Assembly: GCF_020991125.1 (NCBI RefSeq)
Contig: NZ_CP087715.1
Coordinates: 3,697,501 to 3,761,500, forward strand
Direction of reading: 5' to 3'
Length of the DNA: 64,000 nucleotides
DNA from: Microbulbifer celer
GTDB taxonomy: Bacteria > Pseudomonadota > Gammaproteobacteria > Pseudomonadales > Cellvibrionaceae
The translations under genes were made by a program, and so were the position numbers. Shown here piece by piece: positions 27,125 through 36,805 of this stretch. The notes below the pieces were generated by a model. That model did no database searches. It was not told the DNA's origin and saw nothing but the letters and a program-made list of their open reading frames with translations. Within the stretch, counting starts at the first letter, position 1, and each line of letters opens with the position of its first letter.

Positions 27125-27766
27125 TTATTGCTCGTAGGAGTACTTAAGTAACCGTTTGATATCTTTTAGCAACTGGTTGCCGCTATGTTCATTATCGTAA
27201 ACCATCATTGCGTAGCCGCGCTGATCCACCAGCAGCACACCGGGCATTTCCAGGTTGGCGTGACTGGTATCGCTCAGCCACTGCGAAACCTGTTGGCTAT
27301 CCGCAGAAGCAAACCGCATTTTGGGGTGCTGCTTCTGCAGTGCCTGTTGTCGCGATGTGCTGAGCGGCGCTGATGTGACAAGTACACGCTCTACCCTGCG
27401 CGCCTTTTCTCCGAGACGGATATGTACCTGGCGCGTGGTATACAGCAGCTCTTCACAGACATCACTGCATGCCGCATCTCCCATCACGAGGTAACGCCAC
27501 TTGGAATCCTCTCCGGTGAGCGAAATAGCCTCTCCATTTTTTCCAAAAACCGAGAACGCATCAACGCTGCGGGCCGGCTGCAGCAGCTCTCCCTGATTGA
27601 CCGTATCCGCGGGCATGCCGAGGCCGGTATAGAACACGATATAGGCAGAGACGATGGGCAGTGCCACCGCGACAAAGACACCAATACCAGCCCAACGGCC
27701 AAGCCCCCGGCGTTGCGGCTGTGAACTTCCCGGTTCGTCTGTGTCTGTAATGAGTTGATCGGTCAC
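27125..27766 (-). CDS. Membrane-anchored Sco-like protein of the cox cluster
   Basis: 213 residues with one membrane helix (about 26-46) and a periplasmic domain containing MGDAACSDVCEELLYTTRQV. That CxxxC resembles the Sco copper motif but lacks the following Pro, and the His ligand of true Sco proteins is not in its usual VDHG context. It is probably an oxidase assembly factor, as the equivalent unnamed gene between SURF1 and ctaA in Pseudomonas. A thiol redox role is equally possible. Confidence 0.8.
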   Translation of the reverse strand: MTDQLITDTDEPGSSQPQRRGLGRWAGIGVFVAVALPIVSAYIVFYTGLGMPADTVNQGELLQPARSVDAFSVFGKNGEAISLTGEDSKWRYLVMGDAACSDVCEELLYTTRQVHIRLGEKARRVERVLVTSAPLSTSRQQALQKQHPKMRFASADSQQVSQWLSDTSHANLEMPGVLLVDQRGYAMMVYDNEHSGNQLLKDIKRLLKYSYEQ

Positions 27767-27797
27767 ACCTTTACCTCGCTGTTGTTATTATCGATCG

Positions 27798-28619
27798 TTA
27801 TTGTGTGCGGTTCAGCCGTTTTCTGAACACCCTGCCACGCACATCCGTTGCCGCAAGCAACCAGAGTATCAACAGTGCCGTGGCCATGGCGAACCACTGT
27901 AGGGCGTAAGCACGGTGTCGTTCCGGCTGGGTATTAACCAGGCGCCAATCGGTAACGAGTGCAGAATCGGAGTCGGCACTCAGCCGAATATGCCACTGAG
28001 GATTGCGAAGGTTAAGTGAATCGGTCAGCGCATTTTCCAATGACTGGACTCTGGCCCCAGGCTCTGCTGAAGCAACCGGTTGTTGTTCTGCTGCACCAGT
28101 GCTGTCGTCATTGGGATAAATGAAGCCAGTGATGACTTTCGCCGCCAGGGGGTAGTCCACGTCAGGCAGTTGCGCACGGTCATTACCGGCAGCGATCCAG
28201 CCACGATTGACCAGCCAACGCTGTCCTTTACTGATAAATACTTGCAGGATTTCGTAACCGACCTTGCCATTGCGGATACGGTTATCGAGGTAGAAATACT
28301 CATCGGTATAATAACCGAGCGCTCTTACCGCAACATATTGTTGCGGGGTGTGCAGGGTGTTGAGTTCCTGCGGCTGGGCGGCGAGCCGTGTGTCGATGTC
28401 GGCAAGCATTTGCCGTTTTTCTTCGCCGCGATCCAGTTGCCAGAATCCCAGTGACAGTAGAATCGGCATCAAACACAGGCTCAGGATGCTCAACGGCCAG
28501 TTGTGGATCAATGCTACACTGGTGCCTCGCGACTGTTCTCCGGCTTCCGTGGAGTGTGTTTCCGTCCCGGTGGATAATGCTTTTTCGTCTGCGTGCGACG
28601 ATTGGTTCGGAACTGTCAT
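27798..28619 (-). CDS. SURF1 family cytochrome oxidase assembly protein
   Basis: 273 residues from the ATG at 28619. Two membrane helices flank a large periplasmic domain: LSILSLCLMPILLSLGFWQL near 42 with the SURF1 signature GFWQLDRGEEK, and LQWFAMATALLILWLLAA near the C-terminus. GYYTDEYFYLDNR and WLVNRGWIAAG are also SURF1 hallmarks. It helps insert heme A into subunit I. The chosen start has a weak ribosome site, and the N-terminal 35 residues are polar. Confidence 0.92.
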   Translation of the reverse strand: MTVPNQSSHADEKALSTGTETHSTEAGEQSRGTSVALIHNWPLSILSLCLMPILLSLGFWQLDRGEEKRQMLADIDTRLAAQPQELNTLHTPQQYVAVRALGYYTDEYFYLDNRIRNGKVGYEILQVFISKGQRWLVNRGWIAAGNDRAQLPDVDYPLAAKVITGFIYPNDDSTGAAEQQPVASAEPGARVQSLENALTDSLNLRNPQWHIRLSADSDSALVTDWRLVNTQPERHRAYALQWFAMATALLILWLLAATDVRGRVFRKRLNRTQ

Positions 28620-28652
28620 GCCAATAAGTACTTCTATAAATGGCGTTAATTT

Positions 28653-28877
28653 ATGTGGCTTAAAACAATCATCGTGCTGTTGTTTCTGGCCGTGCTGGCC
28701 AGCCTGACCAGCGCCCTTCTGTTTCTGCTGCGCGATATGGGCGCACCGCAATCAAAGCGCACACTCTACGCGCTGGGTATACGCATTTCCCTTGCCGCTC
28801 TATTGCTGATCGCCATCTGGTATGGCTTCGACAGTGGCATCCTTTCCAATACGGCGCCCTGGGCGAATAAATACTGA
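28653..28877 (+). CDS. Twin-transmembrane protein (DUF2909 type)
   Basis: 74 residues with two membrane helices (MWLKTIIVLLFLAVLASLTS, and about 43-60) joined by a short polar loop with RDMGAPQSKRT. It is the only plus-strand gene inside the oxidase cluster and starts 33 bases from the SURF1 start, facing away from it. Small twin-helix proteins occur at this place in Pseudomonas cox clusters. The function is unknown, possibly oxidase stability. Confidence 0.85.
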   Translation: MWLKTIIVLLFLAVLASLTSALLFLLRDMGAPQSKRTLYALGIRISLAALLLIAIWYGFDSGILSNTAPWANKY

Positions 28878-28890
28878 GCCGGACCTGTCA

Positions 28891-28919
28891 GGTGGATGCA
28901 CTGCGCTTATCCACCCTAC
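28891..28919. repeat. REP-like hairpin of the GGTGGAT...ATCCACC type
   Basis: A 7-bp perfect stem GGTGGAT/ATCCACC with loop GCACTGCGCTT, followed by CTAC, lies in the convergent gap between the DUF2909 and coxC genes. The reverse complement GTAGGGTGGATAAGCGCAGT is, from memory, a motif widely scattered in proteobacterial intergenic DNA. Confidence 0.65.
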
Positions 28920-28997
28920 AGAATATCTATCCGCTCAGGTTACCCGTCCGCCGAGCCTCAGGTTGATGAGTACCGGGTATCCACCACTCACTTCAGA

Positions 28998-29888
28998 TCA
29001 CGCGCCCAGCACGTAAACAAAGATAAACAGGCCAACCCACACCACGTCCACAAAGTGCCAGTACCAGCTCGCGGCTTCAAAGCCAAAGTGATCGTCCGGT
29101 TTGAAGTGGTGCGCGATCACCGAGCGCAACAGCATGATCAGCAACATGATGGTACCCATGGTCACATGCGCCCCATGGAATCCGGTCAGCATAAAGAAGG
29201 TGGTACCGTAGATGCCGGATTCCAGCGTCAGCCCCAGTTGCTGGTAAGCCTCAAGGTACTCTTCCACCTGGAAGAACAGGAAGGTTGCACCGAGGATAAC
29301 GGTCGCACCCAGCCACAGGTTGAATGCCTGGCGCTTGTTCTTTTTCAGGAACACGTGGGCGACATGAACCGTGACGCTGGAAGCGAGCAGCAGAACGGTG
29401 TTCAGCAGCGGCAGATGCCAGGGGTCGATGATGCCTTTGGGGCCGACTACCTTGGCGGACTCGCCACTGACCGCCTGTTCCGGAGTCACCATCAACGGCC
29501 AGGTGTTCTGAAACCCCTCCCACAACATATTGGAGGAACCGCGGTCGCCTTCGCCCCCCAGCCACGGCAGCGAGAAGGTGCGAATGTAATACAGGGCGCC
29601 GAAAAATGCCGCGAAGAACATCACTTCCGAGAAGATGAACCAGCCCATACCCCACACGTAAGAGCGCTTGAGCTGGTCACTGTTCAACCCCTGCATATTT
29701 TCCCGGATCACCGCGGCGAACCAGAACCACAGGACCGCGGCCAGGGCGATGGTACCGGAAAAGAAAATATAAGCACTGCCGCCATTGATCCAGCTGGCGG
29801 CACCAAAGGCGGTCAGAAACAGGCCCAGGGTGGCAAAGATGGGCAGCCGGGACTGCTCGGGCACGTAGTAGCTGCTTTCTGTAGCCAT
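28998..29888 (-). CDS. coxC: Cytochrome c oxidase subunit III
   Basis: 296 residues from the ATG with GAGGGA upstream. Seven membrane helices. Conserved blocks include WGMGWFIFSEVMFFAAFFGA, the Glu-rich FFQVEEYLEAY, TGFHGAHVTMGT and the C-terminal ASWYWHFVDVVWVGLF. It stabilises the proton-pumping core of the oxidase. It is 29 bases downstream of ctaG. Confidence 0.97.
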   Translation of the reverse strand: MATESSYYVPEQSRLPIFATLGLFLTAFGAASWINGGSAYIFFSGTIALAAVLWFWFAAVIRENMQGLNSDQLKRSYVWGMGWFIFSEVMFFAAFFGALYYIRTFSLPWLGGEGDRGSSNMLWEGFQNTWPLMVTPEQAVSGESAKVVGPKGIIDPWHLPLLNTVLLLASSVTVHVAHVFLKKNKRQAFNLWLGATVILGATFLFFQVEEYLEAYQQLGLTLESGIYGTTFFMLTGFHGAHVTMGTIMLLIMLLRSVIAHHFKPDDHFGFEAASWYWHFVDVVWVGLFIFVYVLGA

Positions 29889-29917
29889 AAATTTATCCCT
29901 CTCGCTTGGACTCTCGC

Positions 29918-30517
29918 TCAAATGGGGGAGGCATCCGTGTTTTTGTTCTCGGTTTGTTTGGCCATGCGATCCGTCACATCAAACAGCGTGTAGGAAAGCG
30001 TGATCGTATTGACGCCGCGCGGCAGATCCGGGTCGACGATAAATCTCAGCCCCAATTCCGCGGATTCGCCAGCGGCGAGCGTCTGCTGGTTGAAGCAGAA
30101 ACACTCGGTTTTGTGGAAATATTCGGTCGCTTTGAATGGCACCAGGCTGGGGATTGCCTGGCCCACCATATTGCGCCCGGTCGGGTTGCGGGCCAGGAAT
30201 ACCGTGTCCACGGCTTCGCCGGGATGTACCCTCATCTCCACCGTAGCCGGGCGAAATTCCCAGGGCATGTTTTCATTGTGGCTGGCGACAAACTGCACCT
30301 TCACCAGCCGCTCTTTGTCCACCGCCGCCGGTACCGCCTCGTAGCGACCACCGGTCTTGCCATTGAGACCGGTGATTTCACAAAACGCATCGTAAAGCGG
30401 TGGCATAACGAAGAGCGCAAACCCCAGCATGGCCACCGCGAGGGTGGACAGCTTGACTGTGGTGATGGTGTTGGCACTCCACGTACCTGCACCGGGGGAT
30501 TGATTGCGCTTGGTCAT
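29918..30517 (-). CDS. ctaG: Cytochrome c oxidase assembly protein CtaG/Cox11
   Basis: 199 residues with a single N-terminal membrane anchor (about 22-43) and a periplasmic beta domain. The copper-binding CFCF is in YFHKTECFCFNQQTL, with the family marker MPWEFRP earlier. It inserts CuB into subunit I. It lies between the subunit I and subunit III genes, as in other proteobacterial cox operons. Confidence 0.97.
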   Translation of the reverse strand: MTKRNQSPGAGTWSANTITTVKLSTLAVAMLGFALFVMPPLYDAFCEITGLNGKTGGRYEAVPAAVDKERLVKVQFVASHNENMPWEFRPATVEMRVHPGEAVDTVFLARNPTGRNMVGQAIPSLVPFKATEYFHKTECFCFNQQTLAAGESAELGLRFIVDPDLPRGVNTITLSYTLFDVTDRMAKQTENKNTDASPI

Positions 30518-30540
30518 GCTTTGTTACCTCAAGCGCTCAC

Positions 30541-32091
30541 TCAGCGCACCGCTGGCGGCGTGCTGAAGGTGTGGTACGGCGCCGGGGACGGTACGGTCCA
30601 CTCCAGCCCCTGCGGGTTTTCCCAAACCTCATCAGACGCTTTCTTACCGCCCTGTACCGTGCGGATCACGTTAAACAGGAACACGATCTGCGCCGCCCCG
30701 AACAGGAAGGCCCCCACACTGGCAATCTGGTTGAAGTCGGCAAACTGCAGCGCGTAGTCGGGAATCCGACGCGGCATGCCGGCGAGTCCGACAAAGTGCA
30801 TCGGGAAGAAGGTGACATTCAGACCGATAAACGCGAGCCAGAAATGCACCTTGCCCATACTCTCGTTGTACATATTGCCGGTCCACTTGGGCAGCCAGTA
30901 ATACACGCCGGCGGTGATCGAGAAGATCGCCCCGGGTACCAGAACATAGTGGAAATGCGCCACCACAAAGTAGGTGTCGTGATACTGGAAATCCGCCGGT
31001 GCGATGGCGAGCATCAGACCGGAGAAACCGCCAAGGGTAAACAGGATCACAAACGCGATGGAGAACAGCATCGGCGTCTCAAACGTCATGGAACCCCGGA
31101 ACATGGTGGTCACCCAGTTGAACACCTTCACACCGGTGGGTACCGCGATCAGCATGGTGGCGTACATGAAAAACAGCTCACCGGCAATCGGCATGCCCAC
31201 GGTAAACATGTGGTGCGCCCACACGATAAAGCTGAGGAAGGCAATGGAGGCTGTGGCGTACACCATTGAGCTGTAACCGAATAGTGGTTTGCGTGCAAAG
31301 GTGGGAATGATCGCCGACACGATACCAAACGCCGGCAGAATCATGATGTACACCTCCGGGTGACCAAAGAACCAGAACACATGCTGGAACAATACCGGGT
31401 CACCACCACCGGCGGCACTGAAGAAGCTGGTACCGAAGTGAATATCCATCAGCATCATGGTCACCACGCCCGCAAGTACCGGCATGACTGCAATCAGCAG
31501 GTAGGCGGTGATCAGCCAGGTCCATACGAACAGCGGCATCTTCATCAACGTCATACCCGGTGCACGCATGTTCAGGATGGTGGCGACGATATTGATCGCC
31601 CCCATGATCGACGATGCACCCATGATATGGATGGCGAAGATGAAGAAGGTCACGCTCGGCGGTGCGTACTCGGTGGACAATGGTGCGTAGAAGGTCCAAC
31701 CGAAGTTGGGCGCACCGCCTTCCATAAACAGGGTGGACGCCAGCATTGCAAATGCGAATGGCAGGATCCAGAAGCTCCAGTTGTTCATCCGCGGCAGTGC
31801 CATATCCGGAGCGCCGATCATCATCGGCACCATCCAGTTTGCGAGCCCCACGAATGCCGGCATCACTGCGCCGAAGACCATAATCAGGCCGTGCATGGTG
31901 GTCATCTGGTTGAAAAATTCCGGCTGCACGATCTGCAGGCCGGGCTGGAAGAGTTCGGCGCGGATCACCAGCGCCATGCAACCGCCAAGCAGGAACATCG
32001 CAAAACTGAACCACAGGTACATCGAACCGATGTCCTTGTGGTTAGTGGTGTAGAGCCAGCGGGTAATTCCGGGTTTCGGGCCGTGTGCCAT
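30541..32091 (-). CDS. coxA: Cytochrome c oxidase subunit I
   Basis: 516 residues, twelve membrane helices. Heme a and a3/CuB ligand His residues occur in TTMHGLIMVFGA, FWFFGHPEVYIMILPAFG (with the Tyr cross-linked to His), WAHHMFTVG and VVAHFHYVLVPG. The Glu of the D channel (GHPEVY) is present, so it is an A-type oxidase that pumps protons. It is the catalytic subunit reducing O2. Confidence 0.98.
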   Translation of the reverse strand: MAHGPKPGITRWLYTTNHKDIGSMYLWFSFAMFLLGGCMALVIRAELFQPGLQIVQPEFFNQMTTMHGLIMVFGAVMPAFVGLANWMVPMMIGAPDMALPRMNNWSFWILPFAFAMLASTLFMEGGAPNFGWTFYAPLSTEYAPPSVTFFIFAIHIMGASSIMGAINIVATILNMRAPGMTLMKMPLFVWTWLITAYLLIAVMPVLAGVVTMMLMDIHFGTSFFSAAGGGDPVLFQHVFWFFGHPEVYIMILPAFGIVSAIIPTFARKPLFGYSSMVYATASIAFLSFIVWAHHMFTVGMPIAGELFFMYATMLIAVPTGVKVFNWVTTMFRGSMTFETPMLFSIAFVILFTLGGFSGLMLAIAPADFQYHDTYFVVAHFHYVLVPGAIFSITAGVYYWLPKWTGNMYNESMGKVHFWLAFIGLNVTFFPMHFVGLAGMPRRIPDYALQFADFNQIASVGAFLFGAAQIVFLFNVIRTVQGGKKASDEVWENPQGLEWTVPSPAPYHTFSTPPAVR

Positions 32092-32115
32092 AACTAAATT
32101 CCTCTCGGCTCCTGC

Positions 32116-33291
32116 TTACTTATTCTTGAAATTGAGAACGTCAATGGGCTGCACGGTGTCGCCCATATTATTGCCGAAGGCATTGCGCTGATAGGTGATC
32201 ACTGCGGCGAGATCCACTTCACTCAACTGCGCACCGAAGGCCTGCATCGCTGGGTTGCTCGGCGAGCCGTTAACCACCATGCTCATATGATTTTCCATCG
32301 GGCCCGTTGCGTACTTGGAACCGGCGATGGCCGGGAAGGTACCGGGCACACCCTGGCCATTAGGCTGGTGACAGGCGGCACAGGTGCTCGCGTAAATTTT
32401 CTTGCCTCGCTCATAGAGTTCGTCAAAGGTGAAGGTTTTGTTGGTCAACTCCTTGATGCGCGCAGCAGCCGCGGCGCGATCGCTCAACCAGGAGTGGTAT
32501 TCATCCTGCGGAACCGCCTTGACCACAATCGGCATGAAACCGTGATCCTTGCCACACAGTTCCGCGCACTGACCGCGGTAAATTCCCGGCTCGTCGATAC
32601 GTGTCCAGGATTCGTTTACAAAGCCGGGAATCGCATCCTTTTTCACTGCCAGGTCCGGCACCCACCACGCGTGAATCACATCGTTGGCAGTGATCAGAAA
32701 ACGGATTTTCTGATTGACCGGTACCACCAAAGGCTCATCCACTTCCAGCAGGTAATCTTTGCTTTTTGGCTGCTGGTTATCGATTTGCGCGCGGGGTGTG
32801 GAGAGATTGGAGAAGAAAGAGACATCGGAACCCAGATAATCGTACTTCCACTTCCACTGGTAGCCGGTGATCATGATGTCGAGATCGGCTTCCTTGGTGT
32901 CGTAGATATCGTAGAGGGTTTTGGTGGCGGGAATCGCCATGCCGACGAGAATCAATGTAGGCACGATGGTCCAGGCCAGTTCCACCAGCGTGCTCTCATG
33001 GAACTGCGCCGCCTTGTAACCCCTGCTTTTGCGGTGGCGCCACATGCTGTAGAACATCACACCGAACACCACCACACCGATCGCCACGCAGATCCAGAAA
33101 ATCAGCATGTGCAGATCGTAAGTGGTACGGGATACTTCGGTGACCCCCTGGGTCATGTTGACCCCCCAGCGCTCCACTTCCTGCGCGGATTCCGGATTCG
33201 CGCCTGGTGCTGACTCCTGAGCGAAGGCAGCGGGTGCGAAAACCGGGAGGCACAATAAGAAGGCGAACAGCCGTTTCAAGCCCTTCAACAT
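32116..33291 (-). CDS. coxB: Cytochrome c oxidase subunit II with fused cytochrome c domain
   Basis: 391 residues. Signal peptide, two membrane helices (about 57-77 and 105-125), then the CuA domain with CAELCGKDHGFM near 255. The C-terminal about 100 residues form a class I cytochrome c with CAACH and a distal Met in GPMENHMSMVV, so this is a caa3-type subunit II able to take electrons directly into its own heme c. First gene of the cox run, with a 434-base leader region upstream. Confidence 0.97.
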   Translation of the reverse strand: MLKGLKRLFAFLLCLPVFAPAAFAQESAPGANPESAQEVERWGVNMTQGVTEVSRTTYDLHMLIFWICVAIGVVVFGVMFYSMWRHRKSRGYKAAQFHESTLVELAWTIVPTLILVGMAIPATKTLYDIYDTKEADLDIMITGYQWKWKYDYLGSDVSFFSNLSTPRAQIDNQQPKSKDYLLEVDEPLVVPVNQKIRFLITANDVIHAWWVPDLAVKKDAIPGFVNESWTRIDEPGIYRGQCAELCGKDHGFMPIVVKAVPQDEYHSWLSDRAAAAARIKELTNKTFTFDELYERGKKIYASTCAACHQPNGQGVPGTFPAIAGSKYATGPMENHMSMVVNGSPSNPAMQAFGAQLSEVDLAAVITYQRNAFGNNMGDTVQPIDVLNFKNK

Positions 33292-33725
33292 CGCCTGCAG
33301 ATCTCCATGTTTGTTATTCTCGCGAGCCGCTTCCTGCGGTCACATTGCTGAAGCCTTGCCACACCTGCATGCACTCTGTACACGCAATGCGTAATCGGCC
33401 GCGGCGCGGTAACCAACAAGATAGCAAAACCCTTTAGCAGCGGTTGGCTGCCGGGATAACTGGAGTCTGCTCCGATCAGGAGATCGGATACTGTTCCACA
33501 CATCATCAATGTGGACATGCTGTAGTAAACCAAGACTACATACACTGTTCGTACACCGGGGAGGACCGCGGTCGCACGATACTGCTTCAGTGCAACTTGT
33601 TATTTTTTACTTCAGATGTCGTCGCCCGGAAGGTACAACCAACAACCTGTGTCTTTTTTTGTCGCATCTAGCACTTCCAAAAGAAACACATCGCTGGAAG
33701 AAAGTCAATTAAACCGCCAACTTAC
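33292..33725. other. Divergent control region between coxB and the MATE gene
   Basis: 434 bases with no credible gene. It holds two dyads: CCGATCaggaGATCGG at 33472-33487 and CCACA(9)TGTGG at 33495-33513. Either could be a regulator site for the cox cluster. I found no promoter hexamer pair good enough to call. Confidence 0.6.
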
Positions 33726-35105
33726 ATGAAAAATTCACCGGCGCCCTCGCGCCCCGATCGAAAACGGATTTCACGCCGTTTTGCCGCGCCCTACTACCGC
33801 GTCTGGTACCTTGCCTGGCCGATGATTCTGAGCAACATCACTGTGCCTTTGCTGGGGGCGGTGGATACCGCTGTGCTCGGACACCTATCCAGTCCGGAAT
33901 ATCTTTCCGGGGTCGCCATTGGCGCCAGTGTCATCTCCATGCTGCTGTGGGCGTTCGGTTTTCTGCGCATGGGCACCACCGGGCTAGTGGCCAGAGCCGG
34001 CCGCGATGGCGAAGCCGCAGCGCGCTGGTTGGCGCGGGCCCTGTGTCTCGCGGGGTTACTCGGAACCGCCGTTTTACTCTGCGCATCGCCGCTGCTGTCA
34101 CTGATCACCCAGTGGATGAACGCCAGTGCCGAGGCCGCTCCCCATGCGCAGGATTACCTGCAGATCCGCCTGCTGAGCGCGCCCCTGGCACTGGCAAATT
34201 TTGCCCTGCTGGGTTTTTTTATCGGCCGTCAGGACAGTCGCGCACCGCTGATGATTCTGGTGGCGGCCAATCTGCTGAATATTGTGTTGGACCTGGTGCT
34301 GATCATCGGTCTCGATATGGGCGCCCGCGGCGCTGCGTGGGCTTCGGTATCCGCAGATGTATCCAGCTTCACTCTCGGATGGTGGCTACTGGGACGTCGC
34401 CATCGTGCCGCCCGCGACGGATTCAGCCGATTGATCCGGCGCAAGGATTTTTGGCCATGGCAGAAGGTGGCGCCCTGGCTGGAGCTCCTGCGGATCAATA
34501 CGGATCTGTTTATTCGCACCTGTCTGTTGCTGTTCACTCTGGCATTTTTCACCGCCCAGGGGGCGGCCCAGGGAGATGCTGTACTGGCTGCCAACGCGAT
34601 TCTGATTCAGTTACTGATGATGACTTCCTACGCACTGGACGGTTTTGCCCACGCCACCGAGTCGCTGGTGGGACGGGCCATTTCCCGCCGATCAATGACT
34701 CAGTTTTTACGCACGGTCACCGCGGCAGGCGTGTGGGCGATGGTCACAGCGGGGTTGATCACTGCGGTTTTCATTATCGGCGGCGACTGGATACTGCCGC
34801 TGTTTACCGGCATACCCGAAGTGCTCGCGATTGCCCACCGCTATTATCCCTGGTTGTGCGCACTGCCGCTGGTTGCGGTGTGGAGCTATCAGCTTGACGG
34901 CGTATTCATCGGGGCGGGCAAAAGCCGGCAAATGCGTGACACCATGTTCATCGCAACCCTGATGGTGTTTCTACCCTGTTGGTGGTTTACACGACAATTT
35001 GACAATAGTGGCATTTGGTTCAGCCTTTTTTTATGGTTTAGCGCACGATCCCTTGGATTATTGGTCTATTTTTACATCTACACTAAAAGCAAATATTGGT
35101 TGTAA
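33726..35105 (+). CDS. dinF: MATE family efflux transporter, DinF type
   Basis: 459 residues with twelve membrane helices in two homologous halves. N-terminal block WPMILSNITVPLLGAVDTAVLGHL and the DinF-like RMGTTGLVARAGR. It probably exports cationic or oxidised compounds using a Na+ or H+ gradient. Its first 20 residues are basic. No operon partner: the next gene follows after 153 bases. The AT-rich end of the gene (from about 34990) differs from the GC-rich body. Confidence 0.88.
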   Translation: MKNSPAPSRPDRKRISRRFAAPYYRVWYLAWPMILSNITVPLLGAVDTAVLGHLSSPEYLSGVAIGASVISMLLWAFGFLRMGTTGLVARAGRDGEAAARWLARALCLAGLLGTAVLLCASPLLSLITQWMNASAEAAPHAQDYLQIRLLSAPLALANFALLGFFIGRQDSRAPLMILVAANLLNIVLDLVLIIGLDMGARGAAWASVSADVSSFTLGWWLLGRRHRAARDGFSRLIRRKDFWPWQKVAPWLELLRINTDLFIRTCLLLFTLAFFTAQGAAQGDAVLAANAILIQLLMMTSYALDGFAHATESLVGRAISRRSMTQFLRTVTAAGVWAMVTAGLITAVFIIGGDWILPLFTGIPEVLAIAHRYYPWLCALPLVAVWSYQLDGVFIGAGKSRQMRDTMFIATLMVFLPCWWFTRQFDNSGIWFSLFLWFSARSLGLLVYFYIYTKSKYWL

Positions 35106-35258
35106 TTGGAGCCTACGGGAGAATCCAATCCCAACGTTAAGCGGTCTCATCGGCTGCACCAAATCGGGGGCGACGTGGGTACAAAATACCCTGCACAATC
35201 CTGCCTGCAGTCTGATGAAGCAACGAGGATGCGGTTTCACCGTTATCGTTATCGCGGT

Positions 35259-35921
35259 ATGTCAGACCCTTACACAATGATCCAACAGTGCATTGACCGC
35301 GCCGTCGTGGCGGAGCAGGAGCGCGGACGATTCCGCCGCTCTCTGCATGACACCCTGCCCCGCCTGCATCACAGCATCCAGCTGCCTCAGCGGGATGCCC
35401 CTCTGCATATCACCTGTTTTGTGATCCGTTATATTCAGGTCATCCCGCAGTGGATGCAGCGTCTGGAGCAACTGTGCAAGGCCGGTGGTCTGGATTTCTT
35501 ACCGGTGCGAGACCTGGTGGCACACAGCTTCAAGGAAATTCCGGAACGTCAGCCCCACGAGCACGGGCTGGGATCGATTCTTGATGAAGCCTATCTGGCG
35601 CATCGGGTGATGGAAGAGATCAACGATGCACTGCAAACCGTTTGCGGAACGCCGTTGTTACCGATGGATCCGATGATTGCAAATTTGATCGTGCGGGAGT
35701 TGTTGGGAGAAAAGCTCGCCTGTCAGTTGGACGACCTGACAGATATTCTGCTGCAACGCTTTGAGCCCGTTGAGCTGGACCCCACGCACCTGGTAGCACT
35801 GATCCTGCACAAGCAGCATTTCGATGATGCGCCGGGGGAATGGCCGGATTTTGCCAACCAGTTACAGATCGAATTGCGCACCCCCAACCTGTATCCACAG
35901 CAGCTGGACCGATCCCACTAG
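35259..35921 (+). CDS. Unknown cytosolic protein
   Basis: 220 residues from the ATG at 35259 (MSDPYTMIQQCIDRAVVAEQ). All-helical by eye, with no signal or membrane segment and no recognised motif. An in-frame stretch upstream could extend it by about 50 residues, but that part is Arg/His-rich and lacks a ribosome site, so I exclude it. It ends 65 bases from the convergent gene. Confidence 0.6.
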   Translation: MSDPYTMIQQCIDRAVVAEQERGRFRRSLHDTLPRLHHSIQLPQRDAPLHITCFVIRYIQVIPQWMQRLEQLCKAGGLDFLPVRDLVAHSFKEIPERQPHEHGLGSILDEAYLAHRVMEEINDALQTVCGTPLLPMDPMIANLIVRELLGEKLACQLDDLTDILLQRFEPVELDPTHLVALILHKQHFDDAPGEWPDFANQLQIELRTPNLYPQQLDRSH

Positions 35922-35986
35922 TGGGCCGTGCGGCCTGCTCGAATGCAGTCAGGCTGCGTCCACTCTTCATTTGAACCCATCTTTGA

Positions 35987-36793
35987 TTACCGCCGCAGTA
36001 TCTGCCGCCAGTTATTAAAAAACGCCGGTTCGCCCTGTAGCAGCACGCGGTTCAGATCATCCACTTCCCGCCGCAGGGATTGATCGTAAAAATACAGGCT
36101 GCCACCGCGCAGGGTAAATCCCTTGGGGTTCTCTTTCAGCAGCTGGTAGAAATGTTGCAGGCGATTCAGGTACTGCTGCACCCGGGCCAGAGAAAAGGCG
36201 CCCTTGTGGTAACCGCTGAAGACCTGGCGATCCAGTTCTGCATTGATTTCCGGCAGCGTTTCTTTGTCAATACCACTCTGATCCAGCAGGTTATTCAAGT
36301 CTGCGCGCAGGTCGATCAGGTAACGGTCTGCCGCCTGGGCAGAAATTCGTGCGCGATCAATATCGCGCTGACGGCGATGAAGGCGCCGACGATCGTTGAG
36401 ATCCCGGGGGTTCCATAGTTCACTTTCCGCCAACTCCTTGACCGGCCAGAAAATGGTTTTGTGCTGGCGGACTGAGTTTTCTGTCAGCCGTTCACAAACC
36501 TGCACCGCAGCCTGCCAGTCTCCAAAGACCTTACCTTCCAGGGTTTTCTCTGGCAGTGCGCCGGCAGCTCGCAGCAAGCGCGCCTCTTCCTGCTTGAGGA
36601 GCTCCGGATTTTTTTTCCAGTCATTCGCCTGTAGAGAAAACAGGGAGAGCAACCCTTCGTTGGCGCAGCGGGACAGCAAATAAGAAACCTGCGCGCGCTG
36701 ATCCGCGCGCAGCTTTTGGTAGTGGTCCAGCCCGTACAATGCCGCTATAGCGGCGACCAGTAACAGGGCAATCAGCGGGAATAATTTTTTCAA
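35987..36793 (-). CDS. Membrane-anchored coiled-coil protein of unknown function
   Basis: 268 residues with one N-terminal membrane helix (about 3-23), followed by a largely helical, Arg/Gln/Leu-rich body, consistent with a periplasmic domain anchored to the inner membrane. RRRLHRRQRDIDRARISAQA near 135 is strongly charged. It lies 12 bases after the yheV-like gene and is likely in the same transcript. No family is recognised. Confidence 0.7.
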   Translation of the reverse strand: MKKLFPLIALLLVAAIAALYGLDHYQKLRADQRAQVSYLLSRCANEGLLSLFSLQANDWKKNPELLKQEEARLLRAAGALPEKTLEGKVFGDWQAAVQVCERLTENSVRQHKTIFWPVKELAESELWNPRDLNDRRRLHRRQRDIDRARISAQAADRYLIDLRADLNNLLDQSGIDKETLPEINAELDRQVFSGYHKGAFSLARVQQYLNRLQHFYQLLKENPKGFTLRGGSLYFYDQSLRREVDDLNRVLLQGEPAFFNNWRQILRR

Positions 36794-36805
36794 AATATGT
36801 TCAGG

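Noticed and set aside
33285..33545. 86-codon minus-strand frame upstream of coxB
   Set aside because: No ribosome site, no protein-like features, overlaps the coxB start region.
35106..35258. N-terminal extension of the unknown gene at 35259
   Set aside because: Arg/His-rich, no ribosome site, and it directly abuts the MATE stop; more likely untranslated.
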